Made by a program: the position numbers and the translations under genes
The notes under the pieces: model-generated
Database searches by the model: none
Seen by the model: only the letters and a program-made list of their open reading frames with translations
What the model was told of the DNA's origin: nothing
Part shown: positions 23,325 to 36,585 of the stretch, piece by piece
Position numbering within the stretch: the first letter of the stretch is position 1
Layout: each line of letters starts with the position of its first letter
NCBI RefSeq assembly: GCF_001625305.1
Contig: NW_017804131.1
Span: forward strand, 1,592,419-1,656,418
DNA: 64,000 bases
Reading direction: 5' to 3'
Origin: Branchiostoma belcheri
Taxonomy: Eukaryota; Chordata; Leptocardii; Amphioxiformes; Branchiostomatidae

Positions 23325-24576
23325 TGCAATACCAAAGGGAAACCGCGGGAAGCAACTTGGTCGTCACGTCACAAGGTTGGTGAAATTTAATTTGTTAGCC
23401 AACAGCAAGAAGTCTTAATCATGAAAGGTTAAGATTAATTTATTTGGATTAATCAATGCTTCTAGCACATTTTTGTACGTGTATTTTTGGGGGAGAATCA
23501 CTCGGAATGGTCTGGGAAAAATGACGTGGGAGGGGGGCAAAATTGGGGCTTTATATATTTTCTCTGCGATAACAGCGATGACATACAAAACGTATTCTCC
23601 AAGCAGAGGTTTGGGCTTTGGCTTATTTTGGCGTGTTTGTAGGCTTTTTTGTACTGGCATGTTTTTCAAAAATCTTTTTTTTGTTTGACTGGCACAAAAA
23701 AAAGGCCATATTAAACTATAGTTATTTAACTTATATCAGGGCTACATAAACAAAGTTCCTGAGCCGGTGGTAGTTCATCATGTCTAGCTGATGATGTGTT
23801 TATCTCTGTCCTACAGAACTCAGTGTTGATTGATGCTACACTTTACCTTGGTTCACTGAACACCTGTGCTGTGTGACAGGTACCATACCTGCGGGGCACA
23901 GACCTCACCTGGAGTACATGGCACACCTGTGGTGAGATAGAACAAATTTGGGGTTAACTTGTAGGTCGCACGCACTAAGCTGACTTAACTGGTACTTTTA
24001 CATCCATCAGTAAAGGTTGGACTGTGTATTTACCCTTTTCAGTGCTAACATTTTAATTATTTGTACCAGTCCAAGGCCTTTGTCACATTAAGAGATCTTA
24101 CATTTTCAGTCTGTTTGAATAGACCATAACGTTACCTTGCTCCTATTCTTAATATTGTTAACATAGAAATGCCACCTTCAGATTCAATTGGGTGTGATCA
24201 ATGTCTCATTTTGTAGCTTTTGTAGCACTGAACTTAGAACTGTGGCAGATCAAACACGCATTTATAGCATAATGTGTTAATTTATGATATCCCATACCAC
24301 CGGGTCGACAGATGATGATGATTGTATGGTGGACTAGAGATGTCATACTTGCACCATGGTTAAGCCAAGGAGCTTGAACCGTTTAAGCAGCCCTTGTCGT
24401 GCCCCCTGCATGACATCTTGTATCGATCTCTTGTTCAAAACATCCCCAACATAATTCCTGGCATTCCGCAGGTGGCAACTGTAGAAGATTGCTGCCCCAC
24501 AGCTTGTGTTGTGTTGACCCAGAGCGGACGGGTGGTGTTGTGATATGGTGAAGACTGTCAGGCTGTCACATAAGGC
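23325..24576. other. Non-coding stretch with an E-box-rich block and one TIR end
   Basis: No coding exon is supported. A lone copy of TCTCCAAGCAGAGGTTTG lies at 23596-23613 and matches element ends near 35941 and 36569. A segment at 23871-23935 is rich in ACCTG/CACCTG words and resembles the units at 25828 and 26700. Confidence 0.4.
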
Positions 24577-24935
24577 CAGGCCTCGAAATGAACTTTTCTT
24601 CCTATTGTCCCAGCATTATCCCAAAAATAAATTTCAATTGTCCCGAAGTGAGGATGAACTGTCCCTACCTGTTTTTTTGGAGAAGTATTCTATGACTTCA
24701 ACTTTATTTTGCTTATATTCACTCCCAGGCACACTATTATTGCAGAGTAGACAGGAAATTTGGGAGGACTTTTCCGGATCCAACAGCTGTGTGCCTGATA
24801 AAAACAAAAGAAGGGCTGACATTGTGGTTATTTTTCTATTGTCCCAAAAATGTCTCAAAGTGTCTTTTTACTAGTTGTCCAAGCCTAAATTTTAGTGGTC
24901 AGTGGCTATTGGACCACCTTTAATTTCGAGCCCTG
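24577..24935. mobile_element. MITE with CAGGSCTCGAAAT termini, hAT-like
   Basis: The left end is CAGGCCTCGAAATGAAC and the right end is the reverse complement of CAGGGCTCGAAATTAAAGG. A short 'aaggc' repeat flanks both sides. At 359 bp with no transposase it is non-autonomous. The CAGG...TCGAAAT ends suggest hAT, but an 8-bp duplication is not clear. Confidence 0.65.
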
Positions 24936-24936
24936 A

Positions 24937-25087
24937 AGGCCCGATTTACATGAGCCAAAAAATGCTGTAGGACAGATTTTTGGATTGTGTGATAATTATC
25001 TTGAGACACATCCAGGATTTGACACACAAAAATTGCTATGCCGTGCGTCAATCTTGGTAGTATTTTTTGCCCTGTGTAAATCGGGCC
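24937..25087. mobile_element. MITE with 14-bp perfect TIRs, abutting the preceding one
   Basis: Exact terminal repeats AGGCCCGATTTACA lie at both ends of a 151-bp non-coding body. It begins within two bases of the end of the previous MITE, so the two form a composite block. No clear target duplication survives on the left. Confidence 0.75.
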
Positions 25088-25827
25088 TATAGTCCAGGAG
25101 ACATGCGTGAATGGGCAGACAGACAGAAGGTCCTGTTTGTACTGATGTTTACATGTCGTAAATCTGCTGCAGAGATCAGAGTAACAACACACCTGCACTT
25201 ACACCTGCAGTGTTTCATACAATAACGCTATCAAGTCTTTGGTACTAGAGATAGAATGAAAAAAAAAGCTTTAGAATACCCTAAACCTACATTTAGAAGT
25301 AAAAGACATTTTTTTATATTTCTAAGGATCTGAAAGAAGTTCTGGTACATGTGTATTCAAAACTCTGATTACTGAATATTTTCAGAATTTCTGATGATCC
25401 TATTGTCTTTTCTTTTCCTTCATTTTTCTGTACAGTGGAGTTGCACTGATATTATTGTTATGACAAGTTTTGGAAATCCTTGTGTTGAACTATAAACAAC
25501 TGTCTTGTCCGTAAGACTGTTTGAAAGTAAAATGAACTTTGGGCAGAGAGTACTGTAAATGCAGTTATTTTTCGTGGTGGCTTTGTCTTAAGTTAAGAGA
25601 AGGATTTCATGATGTTTGGTATTTGTAGTTGAAACTTGCAACTGTAGTACAGTAAAGGTACAAAACACATATTTATCGGTGTTACATTTTCAGTTAGAAG
25701 TCATAAAAATAACAAAAAAACTGCGAAAATAAGACCACGGTGCACATTTCAAGATGCAAACAGTAATTGATTTGTACTAATACAAAAATATTTGTTTTGG
25801 GTAATTGTCTCTCCGCAGGTGGCCATG
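25088..25827. other. Non-coding AT-rich stretch
   Basis: Apart from two CACCTG words near 25190-25207 I see no coding, RNA-gene or repeat signal. Confidence 0.4.
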
Positions 25828-25940
25828 AAGGAGACAGAGGACACTTGCTGACACACCCTGCTGTGCACCTGAATACACACCTGTGGTGATAACTACCTGT
25901 TCCACCTGACCTCGCCCTCCACACCTGGTACAGGTAAGGT
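25828..25940 (+). repeat. Exon-like, CACCTG-rich unit A
   Basis: The unit has at least four CACCTG E-box cores within 80 bp. It is preceded by an acceptor-like CTCTCCGCAG and ends at a donor-like CAGGTAAGG. It aligns with unit B at 26700-26798 over 'ctgtgcacctgaat', then 'acctgt', 'aactacctgt' and 'cacct'. No reading frame is conserved between the units, so it could be a non-coding RNA exon or a duplicated regulatory block. Confidence 0.45.
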
Positions 25941-26699
25941 CTCTGTGCACTTCCCACCATTGTCTCCAAGCGCTAGCAGATGTAATGGTGAAGAATGTTT
26001 CACATATGTATCTCTGCACATAAATGTATTTGGGTTGGGAGGCAAATTGTGCAAGGATGGCATGATTTTTCCTTCATACATCTGCTTGGATATTAATTGT
26101 GTACTACATGTGGAGATAATGGCTCCACATGGGGGTTTTCAAACATCAATTAAAATGGTAATTATAGACATTAAAGATTGGAACACAGTTTTAAACTTGA
26201 GACCCCCACTGTTCCGGGGCAACAAAACTGCTGAAACAAAGGAACAGACAGCAAAGTAGTCATTACAGGGACAATTTGGCAAATGTAAATGGCTGATTAA
26301 AAAAACGCAATAATTAATGTCATAATTTGTTTTTCAGATATTTGTATCTTGTAACAAACTCAAATGATATAAATAAAATTTATTTCTTGTTGTCTAAGAA
26401 GATACTTACAAGAAATGACCTGCAATAATTAGTCCTTTCACTTACAAGCTTTTAATTTTTTTGGGTGTTCACCATCTCTTTTTGTCTTATATTTTTCTTC
26501 CAATGTCATATACCATTGAATGATTTTGGTGTCAAAAGAAAAATGTAGTGTAGCTCCAGTCATCCCAGTTGGCAAATCAAGGCCTTTTCTCAATGGTACT
26601 AAGTTATAGAAGCCCTCTTACAACACTTGACAAGTGGTTTTGTTCCTGTGAAAATATTAGTTTTTCTCAAGTAGAAGTGCAACTGTGACAGACAATAGA

Positions 26700-26798
26700 G
26701 CGGAGACACATGCTGCAGCTATCCCACTGTGCACCTGAATGTATACCTGTCACAAAAACTACCTGTACACACCTAGAACACCTGGCATAGGTAAGATC
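26700..26798 (+). repeat. Exon-like, CACCTG-rich unit B
   Basis: This is a diverged copy of the unit 870 bp upstream, starting 'cggagacaca' and ending at a donor-like ATAGGTAAG. Order and spacing of the CACCTG/ACCTGT words are kept while the intervening bases differ. Confidence 0.45.
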
Positions 26799-29700
26799 CT
26801 TGTGTGTCTTCTCAGCACTTAATTACCAGATTTATTTTCTTTGGAGTCCTTAGACAGTAATCATTGGCTTGAGGTCAGACACAATTTTGGAATTGACCCC
26901 AATTTTTCTGTCAGGTCCATTGTGTCCTTTGTAGATTACCTTGGCACTTAATTAAGGGAAGGCTTCTCTCTTTTGTATTTCATTCGACACTGCTAATACA
27001 GTCTTACAAGTATGGAGTATCATTTTCAATATAAGTACTATAAAATTGCGTTTTCATGTGTATTATATTGGTACTTGTTGGTGTAGATTTGTGATAAATT
27101 TTGTATTTCGTCAGACACAGTAATTGTAGTTATTATGTACTTATACACTATGCATGCTGTGTGATTTCCCTGTGTGTATTACCACAGCAGTTAATCGCAG
27201 GATGATACGTCTGTTTGGTTTTCCCTTAGACAGTAATTCTGCAGATTAACAGCACAGACAATGTCGATTTTGACCCCTACAATTCCGGCACCGCCCCTAA
27301 GGGGTCGATCCTAGGAAACAAACAGCAGGAAAATATTTTGTCTGCCCCTTCGCAATCATGTTTTTCTCCTGCTGTCTAGGAAATTGCTATCATTTTGAAC
27401 ATTGAACATAATTGGTGAGTTTGTTTTCATTGTGTTTCTTGCTTTTTAAATATTTATGCTTTAAAACAGGCAATTTGTTTGTATCCAAACATACAAACTA
27501 CAATTTTCTCAAAGTTGTTTTGGTTTGCAGGTGTAAATAAGAAAACAAAGGCAGCAAACAAGAATACGATTCCTACTTGAAGCCTAGACTTTCGGAAAAG
27601 CAAAAGAACTTTTTTGTAAAAAATGCTGCATTCTTACAGGTGTTTTTTTGCTACCAGTTACGGATACTAGTAAGTACAATCCTTACCTTGAATACATGAC
27701 TGTATGCTTTCCCGTTTCTACACTGCAACAGCACATCAAAATAGCAGATGGATAGGCCGGGGAAACAATCCTTCAAATATAGACAGTGCTCATGAACTTC
27801 TTTGTCACAAGAATACAATCTATGACTTTAGACATAATTCAATACCACACTTGCATATTATCATGGAAGACTGTTATACTTTTGCCACCTCTTGGAGGCA
27901 CAAACACTTTTCTCAGATTTTCCAGGTCCTACTCATGTAGCTGCAGCTACCAAGATGATTCAGACTTTTCATAATGATCTCATATCTCATGTTTTCTCTG
28001 AAGTATCTCTGAAGTAGGAGAAGACTAAGAACTTTATTGCACAATGCAATCATAGCAGGTACAGTGCATCGCACTTGTACATATTTATTAAATGGAAGTT
28101 GAACTATTTAAGTATCTAATAATTCTAATAGACAATGACACAGAACTTGGTGCATGGAATAAGTAATACATTTTGTAATATCTGTTCTGGCAGTCTAGGA
28201 AAGCTTCATCAAGACTGTTATTGTTGAAAAATTCTTGAAAACCAAGGAAGACTCGCCCAGTCATTATGCCCACAAAATTACAGGTAAATGTGTGGATGAT
28301 TACAGTATTGAGGAGGGGAGCTGACTGCAATGAAGATGAATAGAGAATAAATTCCCCCTGCTGCAGATATTCCCCAGGTGATGCAGGTCCTCCCACAACA
28401 ATCAGACAACACAATACCCCCCTGCTGTGGCACCATGCCTCTATTGTCTTAGCTAAGTACTGGGCAAACAATACCTGTTGGTACATAGGGTTATACCATG
28501 GAGCTAATATACAAAACTCCAAGGTAATACCAAGCAATGGTGAACATGTAATCTTGTAAAATAAGAATTAGACTGTGTAGTGAATAATTCTTTCTAGGTT
28601 CCAAGTATATACTACATTCGGAAAGAAGGCAGATTTTTTTTTTCTTTTGAACTAACCAAAAAGGTATATCTGTCTCTGTTTGTTATGCCATGGAATCTTT
28701 AGGCATTGGTAAAAAAAGATTTGCACAATTAGATCACATAACACCTTGCCCCTTTTTTCTTGACAATTGTTGCATGGCATGCTGACTTTCTAAACTGCTA
28801 TTGCTGAACCCAGGAGTGAATTGTTATATTGGTAGATATCTGTAGATGTTTCCTTCTACCAAGGAGGTCTATTGAACCTCTTTGCTTCTGCATGATTCGT
28901 GGAGTTCTGTCTAATAAAATGTGTATTGCCACTATTGAGTCAATCAGACAAACTAGACTAAGTTTGTGAACCTTATCAAATGAACCAAACAGATGTTGTT
29001 TTTGCCAAACCTAGAGTAATTGATATTAGATCCATATCTTTCAGACAGTATAAGATTTGTATCTCTCAGGATTGATTTATAAATGAGTTGTGATGTTCCA
29101 CTGTAGCAAAAGTCAAGCAAAGGAGAGTTTTTACATTCGATTTAACATTGTGCAATTGAAACAATTATGCTTTGCATGTGGTACTTTTTTTGCTAACAAA
29201 ATGGAGTTGGAGAATACATGTATTAGAAAACTAAACAATATAAAGAGGACCCAAATCTTACACATTTGCAACCATTGCTGGTTCCCTTTGAAACTGCAGA
29301 TGCAATAAATGAATTTTAAGTGCATGTTCCTTTCAGGAAGTTTGAAGAAACAGTTTGTCTGGGTTCTAATTACTGCTGGGCAGTGCCAGTTGTTGTTGAT
29401 TGCCTGTCGCCCATGGGAATGTAAGCTTGTGCCACCTGTCACAGAAGACTGATGTGGAGTCCTGTGGTCTGCCTGCCTGATAGCTGGCAATTAACAGGTG
29501 AATTAACTATTCAGGGATCAGAAAGGTTTGGCATAAGAACACTAGATTGAGTTTATAAGTTGCTTTTCTCTCTCTGTAATTACTAAAAACATTGTACTTA
29601 TCCTGTGAGCATGCTGGTAGTGCATGTATATGTTTGCCAACTCTTGAAGAAAGCAGCTGGTAGAAAGTTTTGTTTCTTTCACTAAGAAAGAAATAAGGAA

Positions 29701-32700
29701 TGGAGAAGCACTGTTCAATAACAAAAAAATGTTGAATTCGTCCACCCTTATCTGTTTTCTTGCTACAACCTTCCCAACTGACAAAGATCATCAGGAATAA
29801 AGCTATGTATTTTGCAAAGATTGACAGCAGAAATTTAACATGACATTAATGTTGTTTTGTGATACTAGTATTCTTCATTGCCAGAACAACAACAAGAACA
29901 AAATAATTTCAGGCAGTAGGTAACATAAGTACACAGCTAATTGAATGTCTGAACTTAATGTCCGAACTCATACAGTTAGAAAAGTTGCTATTGTTAAAGA
30001 TTCTATTGTTAAGATGATTGAAGGCCCGAAGTAACTTCTACCTGATCAAAGTACCGCTCTTAAGTAGCAGCTTCCGAATACCTGTTGTCTGAAAGACTTA
30101 CGATAATCCTTGTCGCATGTTTTGAGTGGAGGAACTTCCTGCCTTTTGTGTTTAATCATGTTTGACAGAAATTCAAACCAATGAAAATATAATTAAATCA
30201 GCTTTCTGTGGATTTAGGCATGTTGACAAAGCTTGTAGAATTACTTTTCTTTCTTTGCAGCAGATCTCTGGAAACACACAATGGAAAATTTTCTCATCAC
30301 TATAATTATGTTTCAGCCACTAGATTTAGAGATCTGCTCCCACAATTGTGTCTATAAACAGCTGGTTTGAGGTATCGTGTTGTGATCTTGCAAGGCTTTG
30401 CACGTCTAATCCGGGTGTGGAGGAAAAATGTTCCAAATACTGCAGGGAAGCCATGTTTTATGTTTATTCATGTTGAACTCTAAGCCTTTAAGCTGAACAG
30501 GATTTTATGTTGCAAGGTAATCTTTTGTACTGGAAATTTAATTTGCACCATTGTTGCGAAGACACATTGGAATGAGCTAGAATGTAGTCTACAAGTGTTT
30601 TTTTTTTTTCAAGATTTTATTATCTACAAACATGTCTGTGTATGTATGACGTTATCTTTTGCTGAGAACACATATTGCTGGGCATAAAAACAGTTTTGTA
30701 TCCATATATCTGAATATCTCTGGCCCTACCGTAACTGAATCCTTCTCCGATACCATCTTCTATTCCTTTTTCATCTATTCTCTTGATAAAAGAGCAGTGA
30801 GTGTCACAAAGACTTCAATTATTTTGTCATGATGAGTTTTTCCCCCAGTGTAGATAACACAAGATGGATGATGACACTATCAGAGCAGGGAGGAATGTCC
30901 CGCATTCTCCTGCAAATTTCACTGATCACCTCAGATAAGTACATCAAGATTTGTCAAAGAAAATTGATAACTTTTGGGAAGGGGATATGAATAATTTATC
31001 ATTTTTTGAGATAAAAGTGTGATGTAGATAAAGCAATTAATGCATGGCATGAGAAAAGATTGAATTTTTATGAGCTTTGGTAACATTCTTTTCAAGTTGT
31101 TTTCCTGTACAATCATTTATAAACTTGTATGCCTGATAGGAAACGTCCACATAATTTACAACTTAGCTGGTAGAAAATTACTCTCTCTCTATAGTGTTTA
31201 TTTTATCATTTCTGTTGCATTTCATGTCCAAAATTTTGTATATTACTTTTGCAAAAAGTTCTTCAATGACTCTGGCATATACAATGAAATAAAGTGCTAT
31301 TGTTAACATTCAGCTTGGAATGAGTGGCCATTCAAAGTAAGACTGTAGCTTTGTGATGCATTGTCATGAGAAGTTGTACCTATTATATCCCTAAGATTTT
31401 CGTTATCCTTCCTAGTCAATCTATTTCCAGTGACAAATTTCTGCTTAGCTCTGTGGTTCCCTTATCTTATACTTAAACAAGACAAAGGCTGAAGTCTATC
31501 TGTTCTTTTTTGTACTTCTAGCTTGTCATCATCCATCAAATCTTATCTGGGTTAGGATTTCTTATGGTGAGCAGCTTTGGGACAATCATGATCAAAACAT
31601 AGATTATGGCTGTTTTTGTATGGATCTCCAATCTATTCATGGTTTAAAAATTAATCTGCAGGCAGATGCACAGTTTTGCTCATTTTTGTGCCAAAATTTT
31701 GGTTAAAAGGAATATTTTTTCCATCACTTTTCACAAAATAGCTGTTTTTTTTTTTGCTGAAATGGTTAAAAAATGAATATTGCTTTTGGAGCAGAAAGTG
31801 CTGTTCATAGTAGCATTGTAAAAGAGAGCAAGACGTAAGCTGTGTATAATGTTATGAGCAGGACTAGGAGCGTGTCTGCTGTCTTAGACATAGAACTGTC
31901 AACAAACAGGTGTGTCGCCAATCTGAGCCATTAGGCACGACTACTTCAAAGTCAACCCCAAACAACTCTTAACATTCTGTAAGGTGTGTTATTGTTGTTG
32001 GTCACCAGGAATAACATGTCAGATTGCTATCAGATCCTTTTTATGCTTGATGAAATGCAGTCTTACATTTTGAAAGACAAAGAAAAGGGTTCCAACTTTG
32101 CTGGAGTAATAGTTAAAAAAGTGTATTGAAAAAGGGACATATTAAAAGTGATGAACTGATGTACAATATTGGGATTAAGTTTCTACTTGTTTGTGTTATT
32201 TCCTTCCAATACCAACGGAACAGGCACCATGTCATTCACAAGAGCAAGTGAACTACACTAGTTCACCAGGGGTGAACCTAGTTTTTAGGGTCTACTGCTT
32301 TGTACAATGCACTTCATAGCTCTGTCACTAGATGGCATAGTAGCCATGTTAGGTTTACCATGGTGGTCTTTGGCAAAGTGATGAACCAAGTCAATTTCCA
32401 TTTTGTTATGATCATGGAGTTAAATATAGTATTTAACCTCCTTGTTATGATAGTGCAATTAGTGGACCTTTTCAACCACAGGCAAGTTCTTACGTGCACT
32501 TTTCACAGCAGTATCAATTCAGAAACGCAGGATAAGAAAGTGTCTGTCTGTTTAGCTCATCACACAAATGGTTGTACATACAAGAAGCTTCTGTGTCTGA
32601 TGTATTGAAAACAAGCTGAAATGACAGAGAAAGCCTACAAACTTTACTTCAGTGCAAAAAAAATCACACTGAGTAAACTGTTCCTTGCCTAGGAGGTTTC

Positions 32701-33892
32701 TCTCGCATGATTATATACCGTGTATGTTGTAGAATGTAGTCTTTCATACCATTGTATTTTCTTTTTTCGTACATGTTGTTTGTACCTACAATTAGCCCTC
32801 TGGCACGTATTTGCAATAAACTTTCTTTCTATGTACCACTATCTGTTGAAGTGCATGAGGTTTTTGTTTGTGAGTAAATGTTGGAGGTTCCCTTCAGCCC
32901 GGAGCAGAGATTACAGCAGGCTTTACCTCCCTGGGAGGTGTGAAGAGATGAACAGTGTGTAACAGATACTTACCTACAGTACCATTCCCACCTCCAACCC
33001 TTAGGGCCACCAGGTAGGGGAGCAGAAGTAACTGATCTTGAAGGCAAGACAACTTGGAGAGATATTTCATGATGGTGAACACATCTACCTTTACCTCTGT
33101 GTTCATCCAAGTGGTGAATTGACAGGAAACGTAGTGACTTTTGTTTGCGTTTACAAAGAAGAGAACATACGATAGCCCACTGTCAATTCAAGTATTAAAG
33201 GACTGTGGTGCAGGACAAAATAAGTAAAGGCGTCAGTATTGCAGAAACAGTGGCTGCTAAAGAAATCAGAACGATAAAGGATGGCCCTGAAATCTTTAAC
33301 ATTTTAACAAACACATGCTGTAATTGTTATTTCTGTATGACTTGAAACATGAAGTGTCTTAACCTGTACCATGCTAAGGGCTAGGCATGTTCAATGCAAA
33401 ATGTGTACAGATCTGTAATCTTTAATTTTTTTTTATCTATAGCTAAACCTCTGATATGATCAACAGTTAGTGTACATTCTGTCACATGATACTGTTCATC
33501 CTAGAATACCTGCACGGGTGGAATTCCAAAATTAAAAGCAGCGCAATGTGCACTTATTAAAGAAAACACAGTTGCTAATCTTATTATCTGACATCTGGTG
33601 GTTTGTGCCCTGTTACCAGAATGTTCTGCATAAATGGATATGGAGGATTTTGTACTTGATGTTTCATCACGAACCATTGAACAACAATAATAACAACAAC
33701 AAAACTGATGAAGTACTATAAGCTCCCTGATCAAACTAGATAACTGACTGCATTGTTCCACCTTTAATAGATATTCTTTTGTTTTACAGGATCATGGATC
33801 TCTTCTGCCACTATCTGACAATTTTGAGGAACTGTTGATTGTTTTCATACCTTGACACAGACAAACAAATTCTATGAATTTTGTAACATTCG
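26799..33892. other. Gene desert, part 1
   Basis: Seven kilobases of AT-rich DNA with no supported exon. A 149-codon minus-strand open frame (28088-28537) has no recognised domain and an unremarkable start; I leave it unannotated. At 28021-28090 the minus strand carries an AATAAA-bearing tail-like segment ('gcaataaagttcttagtctt') resembling LINE 3' tails and the aagactcaag repeats at 17720. Poly-T runs occur at 30598-30610 and 31744-31756. A short inverted pair (cagcaggaaaa / ttttctcctgctg) lies at 27325-27378. Confidence 0.4.
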
Positions 33893-33900
33893 TTGTATAA

Positions 33901-33966
33901 CACATACTCTATATAACACATACTCTATATAACACATACTCTATATAACAGTCATACTCTATATAA
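33901..33966. repeat. Minisatellite, 16-bp unit, four copies
   Basis: The unit 'cacatactctatataa' is repeated exactly three times, followed by a fourth copy carrying a 2-bp insertion. Confidence 0.95.
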
Positions 33967-35689
33967 CACATATAACACATCGTATGAGGTAAATTGCCTT
34001 AAAATTATTGCCAGATTTATATAGTTTCCTCTTATCCTGCAAAGATGTATTTTTTCCGCCTTCAGATATTGGCTCACTAGTTCACAACACTTGCGCACTA
34101 CCCAGTGACACCTGTTGTTCCCCTTCAGTGGGGGTTACGGTGTGCTTGCACTTTGATGCTAAGGCTTGATGGCAGCCCTCTCATACTTTTAATCTATAAC
34201 TAAACCTCCGAAAAGTATCTTACCTACACCTATCATCACAAACAATATAACTCACAAACCATGCACTTCTTCCCTATTGTCTATGTTTTCGTTCACCTTA
34301 GGGGGTCAGAGTCGTCCAACCCTCCTTAATACCAGTGCACAGGACAGGTGGGCATATAGCCTTCCCCTAATCCTTTCTTAATGAAAAAGTTTGATTAAAT
34401 TTGGAAGACAACTTGTTCTCAAGGGAAACCCCATAAGCTGCGGTGAAAATTCCAACAAACTGCTTGATTACAAAGCAGAATGCCAGAAGTGCATGGATTT
34501 CAGAAATCGTTTGAGGGATTGTCATTCCTGGCTAGGTTGCGGTAAGTGCCAACACGGCGCTATCTTGCTAATGAGAGTTTGCATAATCCCACTTGGTCCC
34601 CCTAACGTTTATCCGATTGGTGTGTAAACAATCTAATAGTTGTGCAAAGTTCTTGTCGTCTCTCAACGTGGCTCCACAGCAAAGAATGATGGGTATCCGA
34701 TTAAGGTTATCTGCTGCCTTCGGAAGTGTCAGCGACCTAGCAACTTGTCGGAGGGAACTTCCCGGCAACCCGCCTGCATTTAACATTCCCGTGTCAATTG
34801 GAATTTTAAGAACAGGCCACAAAGAACAGGTTATCAGGGAATGTATCCCTTGGTACTCTTCTCACAATTTTCTGTTTGTTAGGGATTTTGTCAGAAGAAA
34901 TACAGTGAAGCTTTTGTTGGCATGGTTGTGTGTTTTGGTCTGTGGTTTTTTGCACCATGGCTCTTGAGATGATATATGTTTTTATGTTTTTATAACATTG
35001 CAGGTTTCTTTTGTCACTGTGACTCGATTGTGACCGAGGAGGTTTAAAGATCCTTGCATGTGGTCACTTTTGTCGTAGGTCATCATACGATTTGGTGTTG
35101 TAGGATTTTTTAAAGCAGACTGTGGCAGAAACTGCTGACAAGGATTTACCGGGCCTTTTTAGTAAGACACAGCAGAATTTTGAATGGCACATTGTCCTCA
35201 GTTTGTTATTGTACAATGATCATGAGAAATAGTCTCTGGTCTCTGACACTGACAGCACTTTAGTTGCTTTTGGTTGATTTCAATTACGAGTAAGTTCTAC
35301 CATCAGCAAACAGTTGCCAAGACTGTAAACATTTTGTGTGGCGAAGAACTGATTTGTCTCAGACCACTACCAGATAGTAGTGATCCAAAGTACATAGAGA
35401 CCTGGTGAGCAAAGTTGTTGTATTGGAAAGGACTGAGACATGTTTGAAAGATGAACATAGTCTAGAAACCAACTACTTGCTATATGTACATTTTACACAT
35501 ACAGGAGCTGCAATAAGTTTTTTTTGAACAAAGATGGATTCAGAGCTCTACAATTGACTACATTGTATGTATGTCTAAGATGTAAGGTTTATGAAAGTCT
35601 AATGGGTTCAACAACACTTACTAGAAGATAAATCCATGTTCAACTTTTTTGTCAGCATATAGTTTAGGGGATTCATTCCTCAAGCTATT
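33967..35689. other. Gene desert, part 2
   Basis: No exon, RNA gene or clear repeat is seen. Base composition is slightly less AT-rich around 34520-34830, where both strands have short open frames, which argues for low stop density rather than coding. Confidence 0.4.
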
Positions 35690-35775
35690 ACGATATCTCG
35701 GACAAGCAGTCGTCCCTCAGTAAGACATCTGGAGCCACATAGTTTCCGTTTAAAACTTTTATTCAGCCTGTCACA
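35690..35775 (+). repeat. Dispersed repeat copy B
   Basis: This is the partner of the OPA1-intron copy at 21170-21310, in the opposite orientation, with a shared core of about 60 bp. Confidence 0.65.
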
Positions 35776-35938
35776 CGACTTTGCCTGTGTGACTTCTTCA
35801 ATTGTACAGAGGCTAAATGACTTTTATGTCAGCATTTAATAGGAGCTTCAAATGATGTCAGCTTTGTTCATTACTGTTGACTTGTAATGAACTATAGAGC
35901 AAGAATTATCTCCAGGCTAAGGATCTCCCTAGGAAAAA

Positions 35939-36021
35939 TCTCTCCAAGCAGGGGTTCTGGAGGGATGCCTTTCAAAAGCAGGACCAATTAGAAGGTTCTC
36001 TCCAACCTATGCTTGGAGAGA
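35939..36021. mobile_element. Short palindromic MITE, CTCCAAGCA ends
   Basis: It starts TCTCTCCAAGCAGGGGTT and ends AACCTATGCTTGGAGAGA, near-perfect inverted repeats around an 83-bp element. The same end sequence recurs at 23596, 36420 and 36569. Confidence 0.7.
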
Positions 36022-36419
36022 AAAGGAAGAAAGAAACAGACAAAAGAAGACAACATTTGATGACTCTGCTGGACAACCTGTAGGGATGAGTCACTAAGGT
36101 ACTTAGCACTGAGACTTAAATTGACAGAGGCTCATTTGCACCTGCCATAAAACAATTAGCACAAGGATGATAAGTGGTTTAGAGACCATTTAATTATATT
36201 GCTCAGCAGGTGGTTAAAACATTGACCAGAAAAGTTGACAAAACACCACCCATCAATTTGACTAAAACAAAGATAGAAGCAAAATTGTTGGCTTCTTTCA
36301 TTAGTAAATAGTGCTGTAAAATTTACTGCTTCAAATTCCTTTCTCAAGCCCGTCTTCATTATTTCTTTAAAAAGAAGGAAAAATGCTTGAATGTATGTCT
36401 TTGTCTATGCAAAATTAAT

Positions 36420-36583
36420 CTCCAAGCAGATCTTTTGGTGGCCAAAAAAGATAGTATCCAACACGCGGACAGTATCCAGCCGGCCGACAGTATCCAACCG
36501 GCCACCGAAGGATGGGCCGGCTGTCAGAAAAAAAAGGGGCATAGAAAAAGGTCACAATCTTCCCATTCAACCTCTGCTTGGAG
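36420..36583. mobile_element. MITE with CTCCAAGCAGA ends and inner GGATACTGT repeats
   Basis: The element begins CTCCAAGCAGATCTTTTGG and ends CAACCTCTGCTTGGAG. Near its left end are three spaced copies of 'agtatccaRccggcc'-like words. Its left portion (reverse complement 'ccaccaaaagatctg') recurs at 56240-56290. Confidence 0.7.
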
Positions 36584-36585
36584 AG

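Noticed and set aside
28088-28537. 149-codon minus-strand open frame
   Set aside because: It is long for AT-rich DNA, but has no recognised domain, and its tail region overlaps a LINE-tail-like segment; not enough to call a gene.
32894-33106. Minus-strand exon-like frame with a GTAAGT donor inside
   Set aside because: The donor is good, but there is no matching acceptor or neighbouring exon and no domain; kept as desert.
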